Source: Pirellula sp. (lineage in GTDB: Bacteria; Planctomycetota; Planctomycetia; Pirellulales; Lacipirellulaceae). From it: a DNA stretch of 64,000 bases. Shown here piece by piece: positions 56,788-64,000 of the stretch (positions are counted from its first letter, which is position 1; every line of letters starts with the position of its first letter). The notes below the pieces were generated by a model, which saw only the letters and a list, made by a program, of their open reading frames with translations, was not told where the DNA came from and searched no databases. The stretch is taken from contig PNKX01000023.1 in the NCBI GenBank assembly GCA_013822725.1, positions 1 through 64,000 of the forward strand. The letters run 5' to 3'. The translations under genes were made by a program, and so were the position numbers.

Positions 56788-57399
56788 ATGCCAGGTCTAT
56801 TGGAAGCCTTGTTCGGCAACGACACCGAGACCGTCGAAAAAGTCCGCACGCACACCGGCAACGATCCCCAGCGAGCTGAGCAAGCCTACGGCGCCGCCGT
56901 CGGCACGATCCTGCGCGGCCTCGAGAACAAAAGCAAAACGAAGGAAGGCGCGGAAAGCATTTGGGAGATGCTGCGCAAACAAGTCGAGCAGGGCAACCTC
57001 CCCGCCGACGCCCCTGCCTCAGGCAAACACGTCCAAGTCCGCGACATGGATCCCAAGGCCGCCAACGAAATGCTGAAGACGATTTTCGGCAAAGATGCTC
57101 CCGACGTCGAAGGCGCCTACGGCAAAGTGATCACCCTCGACCCCGAGGCCTCGCGCAAAGTCTTCGCCAAAGTCCTCCCCGCCGTCCTCGGCGGCATCTT
57201 CGGCGCAGCCGAGCGCGCGCCCGAAGCGAGTGCGCAAGCGCTCCCCAAGATCGTCGGCAAGGCACGGACTGAAATCGAAGATCAGCAACCGAAAGCCAAA
57301 GGCATTTTCGACGCGATTCTCGATCGCGACCATGACGGCGACGTCGACATGGACGACCTCAATCAACTCGCCAGCATGTTCATGAAGAAGCCGCGCTAG
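56788..57399 (+). CDS. DUF937 protein with C-terminal EF-hand-like loop
   Basis: A 203-residue protein preceded by a good GCAGGAG site. The body carries DUF937-like helical repeats (LLEALFGNDTETVEKVRTHTGND ... AYGAAVGTILRGLENK ... VFAKVLPAVLGGIFGA). The last 30 residues contain DRDHDGDVDMDDL, a canonical calcium-binding EF-hand loop or dockerin-like loop. No signal peptide is seen, so a cytoplasmic calcium-responsive role is possible. The EF-hand fused to DUF937 is notable. Function unknown. Confidence 0.82.
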   Translation: MPGLLEALFGNDTETVEKVRTHTGNDPQRAEQAYGAAVGTILRGLENKSKTKEGAESIWEMLRKQVEQGNLPADAPASGKHVQVRDMDPKAANEMLKTIFGKDAPDVEGAYGKVITLDPEASRKVFAKVLPAVLGGIFGAAERAPEASAQALPKIVGKARTEIEDQQPKAKGIFDAILDRDHDGDVDMDDLNQLASMFMKKPR

Positions 57400-57427
57400 C
57401 GACTCTATTAGAAATAATCACCCGCAC

Positions 57428-57464
57428 GGGGCGTTCGGAGTGCAATGAATCTTCCGGACGCCCC
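57428..57464. terminator. Hairpin between convergent genes
   Basis: GGGGCGTTCGGA pairs with TCCGGACGCCCC (one G-U pair) around a ten-base loop, 28 bases after the DUF937 stop. Followed by TTCTC only; probably a bidirectional terminator for this gene and the PEP-CTERM gene. Confidence 0.65.
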
Positions 57465-57541
57465 TTCTCGCGTCAGCGATGCGCTGCGTGCGCGACTCTA
57501 CGGCGAGTCGCGCCACGCAGCCTTTCTCGCGCAACGACGCC

Positions 57542-58159
57542 TTAGCTAATTCGCTTTCCCGCCACGTCGCAGCTACGCGATCCGCGCCGCACTTTACAGG
57601 CGCCTACCACGCTCGCCAGCGATATGAGGACGCCGGCGCTTGGCTCCGGGATTGAAGAAAAATCGCCACTGCCGTCGGTCTGATACCACCAACGTCCTTG
57701 CAGCAGGTCGTCGTCGTGACCAAAATTCGGTCCAGTATTCAAACCAGTGTCAATATCGTCGATCCTCAACACCGCCATGTGTCCCGATGTGGCATGACGC
57801 CACACGATGAAATCGCCGACTCCGTCGGCCGCTGCCGCAGCGTCGCCGTACGGCCCAATCGCTTGACGCGTAAATGGCAATGACGCTGCGTTGGTGATTT
57901 GATTGATGGAACGCACCCCCGCTGCGTACGCCACATCACTGTCGATGTCCAAATCTCGCCCATAGAACCAGCCGTAATGGAGCGTATTGATCGACCACCG
58001 CATGCTCACATGATTGACGCCGTCCCCAACTTCCCGGATGCCTCCCTCACGCCAATCGACGAACGTTCCGGTCAGCACCGCTCCCTCACTAGCGGATCCG
58101 GTTAGCGAGATGCAGGCCAACGCCGCCATGCAGCAACTCCACAGATTTCCCACAGACAT
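57542..58159 (-). CDS. PEP-CTERM sorting-domain protein
   Basis: A 205-residue exported protein with a leader (MSVGNLWSCCMAALACISLTGSASEG) and C-terminal PEP-CTERM signal: IPEPSAGVL, a short hydrophobic segment, and a basic end (CKVRRGSRS). The central part is not recognised; it is rich in Asp and Trp (DGVGDFIVWRHATSGHMAVLRIDD). It is probably processed by an exosortase and displayed outside. No exosortase gene is in the window. A third sulfatase gene starts divergently 135 bases away. Confidence 0.8.
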   Translation of the reverse strand: MSVGNLWSCCMAALACISLTGSASEGAVLTGTFVDWREGGIREVGDGVNHVSMRWSINTLHYGWFYGRDLDIDSDVAYAAGVRSINQITNAASLPFTRQAIGPYGDAAAAADGVGDFIVWRHATSGHMAVLRIDDIDTGLNTGPNFGHDDDLLQGRWWYQTDGSGDFSSIPEPSAGVLISLASVVGACKVRRGSRSCDVAGKRIS

Positions 58160-58293
58160 TAGCTATTCCAGTTCATCATTGAGGAAGAATGCGACTCGGA
58201 CACTCTTCACCAGAATAACATGGGCGGAACCCCAAGTCATTGACGCGATGCAATCTCTAGCGGAGACTCGGTTTGATGCTCCGGAGCGCGACC

Positions 58294-59808
58294 ATGCCCC
58301 CTGTTTTCCATACCCTCGCGATCTTAGCTCTCATCGGCGCAGCGAACGTTGCCGCTGACGACGCCCCTACCCGTCCCAACATCGTCGTCATCCTCTGCGA
58401 CGACCTCGGCTACGGCGACGTTCAAGTCCTCAACCCCCAGCGCGGAAAAATCCCCACGCCGAATATCGACCGTCTCGCCGCCGACGGCATGCGTTTCGCC
58501 GACGCCCACTCCTCCTGCTCGGTTTGCACCCCCAGCCGCTACAGCCTGCTCACCGGTCGCTACGCCTGGCGCAGCCGCCTTCAATCGGGCGTTCTCAACG
58601 GCATGTCCGCACCATTGCTCGCCCCCAATCAACTGACGCTCGCCACGCTCCTGAAACAACAGGGCTACGACGCCGCCTGCTTCGGAAAATGGCACCTCGG
58701 CCTAGAGTTCGGCGCCGACCAGTTCACGTCGCCCATCGTCGACGGCCCGCTGCAGCACGGCTTCGACCATTTCTACGGCATCGCCGCGTCACTCGACATG
58801 CCGCCGTTCGCCTGGATCGAGGACGACCATTTCCCCGAAGCCCCTACGGCGACGAAAACGTTCATGCGATCCGGCCCCTCCGCCCCCAGCTTCGAGGCGG
58901 TCGACGTCCTCCCAACGCTCACCGCCAAAGCAATCGAGTTCATCAAATCGCACGGCGACCAGACTCGCAACGATGCGAACAGCGACGCCGACCAACCACA
59001 GCCCTACTTCCTCTATCTCCCCCTCGCCTCCCCCCACACGCCGCTCGTTCCCACGCCCGCGTGGCAAGGCCGCAGCGGCCTCGGCGAGTACGCCGATTTC
59101 GTCATGCAAACCGACGCCGCCATCGGCGAGATCCTTCAAGCGATCGACGACGCCGGCCAGCGCGATCGCACGCTCGTCATCCTGACCAGCGACAACGGCT
59201 TCGCCCCCTACGTGAAGCCCGAGCATCTTGAGCAACAGGGCCACTACCCCAGCGCCAACTTCCGCGGCTACAAATCCGACGTCTGGGAAGGAGGCCACCG
59301 CATCCCCTTCCTCGTCCGCTGGCCCGGCGTCGTCGCTGCCAACGCCGAGTCGTCGCAACTCATCGGCCAAATCGACCTCGTCGCCACCGTCGCCGATCTC
59401 TTCGACGAACCGCTCCCCGCCAACGCCGCCGTCGATTCGGTCAGCTTCCTCCCAATCCTCCAAGGCGACGACCGCCCCGTCCGCCAACACGCCATCCAAC
59501 AATCGGCCGACGGCTACTTCGCCATCCGCGACGGCCAGTGGAAGCTCGAACTCTGCGCCGGCTCCGGCGGCTGGAGCGAACCGCGCGAACCCCAGGCCAC
59601 CAAGCGCAAGCTCTCGCCAGACCAACTCTACGACCTCGCCCACGACCCCGGCGAACAACAAAATGTCGCCGCCAACAACCCCGAAATCGTCGCCCGCCTC
59701 ACGCAAGAGCTCAAAGAATCAATCGCCAACGGCCGCACCACCCCCGGCCCCGCGCAACAGAACGACGTGGAAATAGTCATCCGCAAAACTGCAAAACCGC
59801 GCCGCTAG
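58294..59808 (+). CDS. Secreted arylsulfatase
   Basis: A type I sulfatase of about 504 residues, third in the window. The ATG at 58294 has GGAG seven bases upstream and is followed by a signal peptide (MPPVFHTLAILALIGAANVAA); ATG 58276 is an alternative. Asp36-Asp37 (LCDDLGYGD) bind metal and C-T-P-S-R at 78-82 is the formylglycine site, with GKWHLGLEFG and TSDNGFAPYVK as further signatures. GYKSDVWEGGHRIPFLVRWPG is a strong arylsulfatase block. Neighbour on the left is a PEP-CTERM protein; a cluster of repeats follows the stop. Substrate unknown. Confidence 0.93.
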   Translation: MPPVFHTLAILALIGAANVAADDAPTRPNIVVILCDDLGYGDVQVLNPQRGKIPTPNIDRLAADGMRFADAHSSCSVCTPSRYSLLTGRYAWRSRLQSGVLNGMSAPLLAPNQLTLATLLKQQGYDAACFGKWHLGLEFGADQFTSPIVDGPLQHGFDHFYGIAASLDMPPFAWIEDDHFPEAPTATKTFMRSGPSAPSFEAVDVLPTLTAKAIEFIKSHGDQTRNDANSDADQPQPYFLYLPLASPHTPLVPTPAWQGRSGLGEYADFVMQTDAAIGEILQAIDDAGQRDRTLVILTSDNGFAPYVKPEHLEQQGHYPSANFRGYKSDVWEGGHRIPFLVRWPGVVAANAESSQLIGQIDLVATVADLFDEPLPANAAVDSVSFLPILQGDDRPVRQHAIQQSADGYFAIRDGQWKLELCAGSGGWSEPREPQATKRKLSPDQLYDLAHDPGEQQNVAANNPEIVARLTQELKESIANGRTTPGPAQQNDVEIVIRKTAKPRR

Positions 59809-59844
59809 CCAGCGCTCCAACATCCGTCACCCTGAGCGCCAGGG

Positions 59845-59869
59845 TCATCCTGAGCGCAGCAAAGGATCT
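59845..59869. repeat. TCATCCTGAGCG repeat
   Basis: TCATCCTGAGCGCAGCAAAG followed by GATCT, a single-arm cousin of the perfect inverted repeat at 39892-39971. It lies just after the sulfatase stop and next to another dispersed repeat. Confidence 0.6.
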
Positions 59870-59903
59870 AGCACGGCCGCTAGAGGCCGGCGCCCACAAC
59901 TTC

Positions 59904-59949
59904 AGCCCCTTGCTCCGTCAGGGGGTCGGTCGCTATACCGATAAACGTC
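59904..59949. repeat. 46-base dispersed repeat, copy 2
   Basis: Starts AGCCCCTTGCTCCGTCAG and ends CCGATAAACGTC. Same element as 9135-9180, with six differences in 46 bases by eye, in the same orientation. Confidence 0.7.
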
Positions 59950-60016
59950 CTCCCGCGCAGTGCTCGCCCCCTTGCGCAGCAGGAGCCAGAAACGTGACAC
60001 AGAGATGAGAAACACT

Positions 60017-60427
60017 CTAACTGTTCACTCTCTCGTCACGGACTGCAACTAACGATTGCCTTTTATAGAGAAGCATTCCAATCGAACCGCCGCCGAAGGC
60101 TCCTAGTGGAAAAAGATAGGGCCTTAACGGATCGTGAATCGCCGCTATCCTGGCATTTGATGCATACGTCGGCGTCCCGATCCCCCCCACTCTGATTCGC
60201 GTGTAGATCGCCGACGCCATGAACGCGACGATGACGCCCAACAAGGCGCTCCACGTCAAATATCGCCACTCCTTAGCAGGCAGAAATTGTCCAAGCACGA
60301 CGATAATCACGCAAAGAACAAAGCCGCCCAACTCCGCAAAAGGCAGGTAGCAGAGCGAAAGACAGACGCTGAACGCCGCCACGTAGAGCATCAGTGATCT
60401 GATCGACCAACGCATTGAACGCACCAT
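60017..60427 (-). CDS. Small membrane protein, unrecognised
   Basis: A 136-residue membrane protein of unknown family. Hydrophobic segments lie at about residues 12-27, 31-48, 57-74 and 104-120. It starts MVRSMRWSIRSLMLYVAAF, a pattern reminiscent of short planctomycete membrane proteins beginning FSLRTLL. It lies 19 bases downstream of the next gene on the same strand. Codon use is less GC-biased than in neighbouring genes. Confidence 0.6.
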   Translation of the reverse strand: MVRSMRWSIRSLMLYVAAFSVCLSLCYLPFAELGGFVLCVIIVVLGQFLPAKEWRYLTWSALLGVIVAFMASAIYTRIRVGGIGTPTYASNARIAAIHDPLRPYLFPLGAFGGGSIGMLLYKRQSLVAVRDERVNS

Positions 60428-60446
60428 GCAAGAGACGATTTCGATT

Positions 60447-61082
60447 TCACTGCTCGCCGTATTCCCCGACGCTTACGATGCGAGCGTCCGGTGACAGAGC
60501 GGCATACAAGCCATGTTCTTCCTCCCACTCTGGACTCCATGAGAACGAAATAGCAATTTCGTCGCGGCGCCGCGTAAACGCGATTTCTGGCTTGCCTAAC
60601 GTTTTCCAAATGTCTGCGTTTCGCCGCAGACTGGGCAAAGGATCCACACCGGTCAAACCGGGACGCAGCCGAATCTTACGGTAATATCGAGCAAGGGCCG
60701 ATTCCAGCTCGCGCAAGAGACTTCGCTCGCGAAGGCAAAACCGCGTCCACACAAGTCCAATTGATTCGCTGTTCGCCAGTTCCAACGGAACTTCCACAAT
60801 TACAGACGATTTCGGATAAAGCAACGTCTTCTTTCTACATACGAATCGCACGCCATCGTGCGTAAGTTTTCCCAGGCCGCTGACGTTGAGTTGAGTTCCC
60901 TTTTTCCGCTTGCTGGCTAGCTCTTCGTCTCGAAGCTTGATCAAGGCCGCAAGAGCCTTTTTGCTCTTAGTGCCGTACACGACCGCAGCAGCCTCAACGA
61001 GATTTCGCCCGGCCTCCCAATCGCGCATGGCCTTCCCGTATCGTCGCTGATACTCAGGGTTGAGAATATCACTCAGTTTCAT
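60447..61082 (-). CDS. Hypothetical protein, DUF6985-like C-terminus
   Basis: A 211-residue soluble protein. The N-terminal half is charged and helical with a small basic segment (ELASKRKKGTQL). The C-terminal half (RRNADIWKTLGKPEIAF then EIAISFSWSPEWEEEHGL) resembles DUF6985-type proteins, where W-x-x-EHG is typical. Such domains are often immunity-like or accessory proteins, but the match is from memory and weak. Codon use is more A/T-rich than the genome norm, which suggests a recently gained gene. No toxin is recognised beside it. Confidence 0.6.
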   Translation of the reverse strand: MKLSDILNPEYQRRYGKAMRDWEAGRNLVEAAAVVYGTKSKKALAALIKLRDEELASKRKKGTQLNVSGLGKLTHDGVRFVCRKKTLLYPKSSVIVEVPLELANSESIGLVWTRFCLRERSLLRELESALARYYRKIRLRPGLTGVDPLPSLRRNADIWKTLGKPEIAFTRRRDEIAISFSWSPEWEEEHGLYAALSPDARIVSVGEYGEQ

Positions 61083-61130
61083 GTGACAGGTTCTTGCAAC
61101 GCCTCAGGACAGCTCGACCCCCAGCCGCTC

Positions 61131-61367
61131 CTACTGCGGCCCCATCAACCCCAACCATACAAACACAAACAAAACGTACCCCAACACGGCTATCAAACAC
61201 CCAGTATCAGACAGGTAACGCCCCAACAGAGCCACGCCAACCAGCGGCCCGAAAACTACCAGCGTCGCCGCATCGCTCAACCCCATCATCCGGGCAAACG
61301 TCAGCAGCCCGGCAGCCACCACGGTCGACGTAAAGAGTTGCCGAGTTGTGAACCTGACGCCGCTCAT
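61131..61367 (-). CDS. Small membrane protein, unrecognised
   Basis: A 78-residue membrane protein. It begins MSGVRFTTRQLFTSTVVAAG and has three hydrophobic stretches (about 13-28, 32-50, 56-76). The RFTTRQLF start is common in planctomycete small membrane proteins. I use the ATG at 61367; the frame opens 15 bases further up at a TTG. Function unknown. Confidence 0.55.
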   Translation of the reverse strand: MSGVRFTTRQLFTSTVVAAGLLTFARMMGLSDAATLVVFGPLVGVALLGRYLSDTGCLIAVLGYVLFVFVWLGLMGPQ

Positions 61368-61371
61368 TAAT

Positions 61372-61746
61372 TTACTCTGCAAGTATTCTTGCCGAACCGC
61401 TTTCCTTGCTCAGCGCCATCATCGGCACGCCGACACGTCGCGCACACCTGCCCAATAAATCTGAAATCAGCCAACTTGCAATTGGCCGCCCGAGCTGAAA
61501 TAATGAACGTCCGTATACATCCGCTCTCTGGCAACTGAATTCCCGGACTCGCGGCTGGCTAAGCGACCCGCGATGGATCAAACAACGCGCGAATCCCGCC
61601 TGGTCCAGATCACCCTTCAGATGAAGATCCAACTCTCTCGACCGTAGATCGACGCCATGACGCCATAACGCAGGCCGCTGTCGCGACAACTGTCGCCTCC
61701 AGGTTGCTATCGTCCTGTAAGAAAATGACGCAACCACTACAAACAA
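61372..61746 (-). CDS. Doubtful 124-codon frame
   Basis: A frame opening at a TTG with no clear ribosome binding site. The product is rich in Arg, Ser and Leu and has no recognised motif, apart from an N-terminal hydrophobic start (MFVVVASFSYRT). It ends five bases before the start of the small membrane protein, so an operon is possible. It could equally be non-coding. Listed because otherwise 740 bases would be empty. Confidence 0.25.
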   Translation of the reverse strand: MFVVVASFSYRTIATWRRQLSRQRPALWRHGVDLRSRELDLHLKGDLDQAGFARCLIHRGSLSQPRVREFSCQRADVYGRSLFQLGRPIASWLISDLLGRCARRVGVPMMALSKESGSARILAE

Positions 61747-62105
61747 AACAAGTTAGGCCTAGTGTCGTGCTGTCGCCAAAAATCGCATTCCGCCACCAGA
61801 CGACGCGACAGGACACGACACAACGCCCCCCAGCCGCTCGCGGCTTAGCGATTCCCACCAATCGACCAGCAATCAGGCCACTCCACGCAAACCTCTCACT
61901 CCTCTTTCTTTCAACCAACGATGTTTCTCGAAGCCCAAATTGCCCCCGCCGTAACCCGTTCAAACGATTGACTCTCGCCCCCTCCCGTGCGACCCTAATA
62001 CCTTCGCCTTTCCGGGAATTTGGCCCTCGCTGCCCATCCCGAACCACCCGCCCACCGAGCCTACCCGCGCCAGTTGGCGCTGACTCACGACGGAGGATTC
62101 ACACG
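61747..62105. other. Intergenic region upstream of the coiled-coil secreted protein gene
   Basis: About 360 bases with no recognised gene. Overlapping frames on both strands have unlikely products. A GGAGG site at 62091-62095 serves the next gene. Its promoter must lie here. Confidence 0.4.
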
Positions 62106-63407
62106 ATGAGGTTGCTTCTCGCCGGGATGACCCTGGCCTGCCTCGGGCAAGTCGCCCAAGCTCAATCCCGCTACGACGAAACGGCCGCAGCCCCCGCTCC
62201 CGCCGCGGAGTCCCCCGCCAGCGCCCCCGCCGAGGCGGCCGCGACGCCCGACTACGCAAAGCTCTTCGCTCAACCCACCCCAAGCGCCGCTGAAGCCGCC
62301 CCCACTCCCGCCGCAGGCGAGCCGGCAGCGTCAGCCGCCGGGACGCCCCCACAACAACCAGCCGCAGCCCCCCCAGCCGCCGCGGCCACGCAGCCCTTCG
62401 CCCCCCCGGCCCAAGCGGCTGCTCCCGCCGAGCGCTCGACGCTCGTCAGCGGCCCCAAGCCCACCAAGCTGATGCAAGAGCTTATGAAGGCGCCCGCGGA
62501 CGCCCCGCTCGCCGGCACGCCGATCACACTCGGCGAGGCGGTCCGTGACTCCCGCTCGCGGCAAGACCAAACCCAACGGGCGAAGGCTTACTGGGACCTC
62601 GCCGCCGCCGTGGCTGACTATTACCTGGCGGTTCTCGAAGCTCAGGAACTCGACGCCTACCGCGCCGGCGTCGCGGCTCCCAACAAGCAATGGGATGTTC
62701 GCCAAGCCGACGTCAAGACGCGCATCGACGCGGCCCGCTTCGCCGCTCAGGCGGCGCAGTTGCAGCTCCACACGCTCCTCGGCGGCAACGCCTCCTCCTT
62801 GCCGCCCGTCCCGGCCGACGTCCCCCACTGCGGGCGCTACAACGCCGAGTACGACGAAATCTTTGCCGCGCGACCCGACCTCGTCGCGAAGAAGCTCGCC
62901 GACGTCCTGTCGCTCCGCCACGCTGAGTTGCGCTCGATGACCCAAGCGGTCGAAGATGCGAAAGCGTCGTTGGAGCAAGAAGTGACGATGCGAGCGGCGA
63001 CGAACGACGGAACCCAGTTGCTCAACGCGCAGCAACTCCTCTCGCTGCAGCGGCGAGCATTCGTGACGCGAGCTCGCGAGTACAACCAAGAGATCGCGAC
63101 CTACACCGAACTTGCCGCGCCGGCGGAGGTTCCCGCCGACCGGCTGGTCGCGATGATGATTCGCACCTCGGCGCCCACCGACCAACTCCGTTGGGGCCAA
63201 GGGGACATCGAACCAACCTCAGCAGAGGAACCGGCCGACGCAGCGAACGTCGCCGACGGATCCCCAGCAGGCGAGAACGGCGCGACGCCAACGCTGCAGG
63301 CGGAACGGCGGCAAGAAGTCCGCCGCCCGCTGCAACGTCTGCTCGGTCGTGAACGCGAACGTTCAATCGTCGTCAGCCGGCTCCGCAACCTGATGGATCG
63401 CGAATAA
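62106..63407 (+). CDS. Secreted TolC-like coiled-coil protein
   Basis: A 433-residue exported protein. The ATG at 62106 has GGAGG ten bases upstream and a signal peptide follows (MRLLLAGMTLACLGQVAQA). About 100 residues of Ala/Pro-rich linker come next, with AAPAPAAESPASAPAEAA-like sequence. The remaining part is helical: YWDLAAAVADYYLAVLEAQELDAY and RFAAQAAQLQLHTLLGGNAS have the look of outer-membrane efflux (TolC) helices, and a second coiled coil follows (RHAELRSMTQAVEDAKASLEQEV). The beta-barrel part of TolC is not evident, so it is only TolC-like. A hairpin ends the gene. Confidence 0.8.
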   Translation: MRLLLAGMTLACLGQVAQAQSRYDETAAAPAPAAESPASAPAEAAATPDYAKLFAQPTPSAAEAAPTPAAGEPAASAAGTPPQQPAAAPPAAAATQPFAPPAQAAAPAERSTLVSGPKPTKLMQELMKAPADAPLAGTPITLGEAVRDSRSRQDQTQRAKAYWDLAAAVADYYLAVLEAQELDAYRAGVAAPNKQWDVRQADVKTRIDAARFAAQAAQLQLHTLLGGNASSLPPVPADVPHCGRYNAEYDEIFAARPDLVAKKLADVLSLRHAELRSMTQAVEDAKASLEQEVTMRAATNDGTQLLNAQQLLSLQRRAFVTRAREYNQEIATYTELAAPAEVPADRLVAMMIRTSAPTDQLRWGQGDIEPTSAEEPADAANVADGSPAGENGATPTLQAERRQEVRRPLQRLLGRERERSIVVSRLRNLMDRE

Positions 63408-63446
63408 CTTAAAACGCAAGCACGTCGGTCAACAGAAATCCAAAGC

Positions 63447-63473
63447 GAGCCCCCGGGTTCATCCCGGGGGCTC
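63447..63473 (+). terminator. 11-bp hairpin after the TolC-like gene
   Basis: GAGCCCCCGGG pairs perfectly with CCCGGGGGCTC around a five-base loop, 40 bases after the stop codon and ten bases before the next start codon. It is followed by TTCG only. Probably a terminator, possibly with partial read-through to the next gene. Confidence 0.65.
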
Positions 63474-63483
63474 TTCGTACATC

Positions 63484-64000
63484 ATGGCAAGCACGGTTCT
63501 CGAATCATCGATCGCAGTGAGCGACCTGTCGCGGCCGCTGGCGAAACCGTTCTACATCGGCTCGCTGCTAGTCGACCCGCCGATCCTGCAAGCGCCGATG
63601 GCGGGGTTCACGAACTACGCCTTCCGGCAGATCGTCCGCGAGTTCGGCGGCGCCGGCCTGCTGGCGACCGAGATGGTGAACGCCCGCGGGTTCGTTTGGA
63701 TGGACGAGCACGAAGCGGAACATCCCGACCGCCTCTGGGGCGTCGCCGGCGAACCGCGGCCGCTTGCGGTGCAGATCTGGGACAACGAACCAGAGACCCT
63801 CGCCAAGGTTGGCGCCCGCCTGGCGACCGAGTACCAGGTAAGCGTCGTCGACATCAACTTCGGCTGCCCGGTACGACAAGTGACGCAGAAGGCTCACAGC
63901 GGCTCATACCTGCTGCGGTTCCCCGACCGGATGGGCGAGATCATCGAGCGCGTCGTCGCTGCCTGCGCGCCAACGCCCGTCACCGCGAAAATCCGCCTCG
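63484..64000 (+). CDS. dus: tRNA-dihydrouridine synthase, N-terminal part (runs off the window)
   Basis: The first 172 codons of a flavin-dependent tRNA-dihydrouridine synthase, which reduces uridine in the tRNA D-loop. The frame is open to the window end. Family marks are ILQAPMAGFTNYAFRQIVRE (FMN-binding barrel start), TEMVNARGF, PLAVQIWDNEPETLA and DINFGCPVRQVTQKAHSGSYLL, in which Cys of GCP is the catalytic acid. The start at 63484 is the first ATG of the frame. A strong hairpin sits just upstream. Type (DusA, B or C) cannot be fixed from this part, but DusB-like is most likely. Confidence 0.92.
   Translation, partial: MASTVLESSIAVSDLSRPLAKPFYIGSLLVDPPILQAPMAGFTNYAFRQIVREFGGAGLLATEMVNARGFVWMDEHEAEHPDRLWGVAGEPRPLAVQIWDNEPETLAKVGARLATEYQVSVVDINFGCPVRQVTQKAHSGSYLLRFPDRMGEIIERVVAACAPTPVTAKIRL

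Noticed and set aside
58789-59706. A 305-codon minus-strand frame opposite the third sulfatase
   Set aside because: Same pattern of antisense shadow; the plus strand carries all sulfatase motifs in frame.
61610-62047. 145-codon minus-strand frame
   Set aside because: Overlaps another doubtful frame and the upstream region of the TolC-like gene; Arg/Ser-rich product without features.
62331-63200. 289-codon minus-strand frame opposite the TolC-like gene
   Set aside because: Antisense shadow; the plus strand has a ribosome binding site, leader and coiled-coil pattern.

Overview
The window looks like a chromosomal segment of a high-GC planctomycete, most probably order Pirellulales (Lacipirellulaceae-like). 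Supporting signs are three secreted sulfatases, two PEP-CTERM proteins (one with a dockerin-like segment), a Gfo/Idh/MocA oxidoreductase with an RRD leader beside a DoxX protein, a DUF1559-free but very secretion-rich gene set, a large PQQ-type beta-propeller protein, and coding-sequence repeats that translate as GEAPAEP. The assignment to family is inference from gene content; no rRNA or tRNA gene was recognised.

Layout. 0-9.7 kb: outer-membrane and PEP-CTERM proteins, a ribosome hibernation factor, OsmC, a divergent pair of sulfatases, a DinB-fold protein and a small membrane protein. 9.9-21.4 kb: a serine hydrolase, an eight-haem cytochrome c, a sterol-desaturase-like enzyme, YbjQ, an SMR/EamA-like protein, a GT2 glycosyltransferase, GNAT, a GH43-type glycosidase, a DUF985 cupin and an FAD monooxygenase. 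21.4-28.1 kb: a frameshifted REP-associated transposase (RAYT) flanked on both sides by REP doublets, a divergent Ser/Thr kinase, a 2-hydroxyacid dehydrogenase, and DoxX plus Gfo/Idh/MocA.

28.1-52.5 kb: the main feature of the window. Thirteen genes lie on the minus strand without interruption and with several stop/start overlaps. In transcription order they encode a PQQ-like beta-propeller, a prenyltransferase-fold protein, a MoxR AAA+ ATPase, a DUF58 protein, a BatA-like VWA membrane protein, a second VWA membrane protein, a DUF4175-like membrane protein, a Ser/Glu/Lys-rich coiled-coil protein, a secreted helical protein, an NPCBM-type protein, and three tandem HtrA-like proteins. Only the first HtrA keeps the His-Asp-Ser triad; the other two have lost all three catalytic residues. 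This looks like a MoxR/VWA envelope system joined to a protease and two pseudoproteases. The function is not known to me.

52.5-64 kb: an HU-like protein with a strong terminator, MgtC/SapB, a DUF2582 winged-helix protein, DUF3050, a DUF937 protein with an EF-hand-like loop, a PEP-CTERM protein, a third sulfatase, a patch of small poorly recognisable genes, a TolC-like coiled-coil secreted protein, and the start of a tRNA-dihydrouridine synthase that runs off the end.

A second theme is repeats. At least six families of palindromic or inverted repeats occur between genes, often between convergent genes. Two families also sit inside genes of the 25-kb minus-strand cluster, in frame, and are translated as extra peptide. 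One of these families is the same one that flanks the RAYT.
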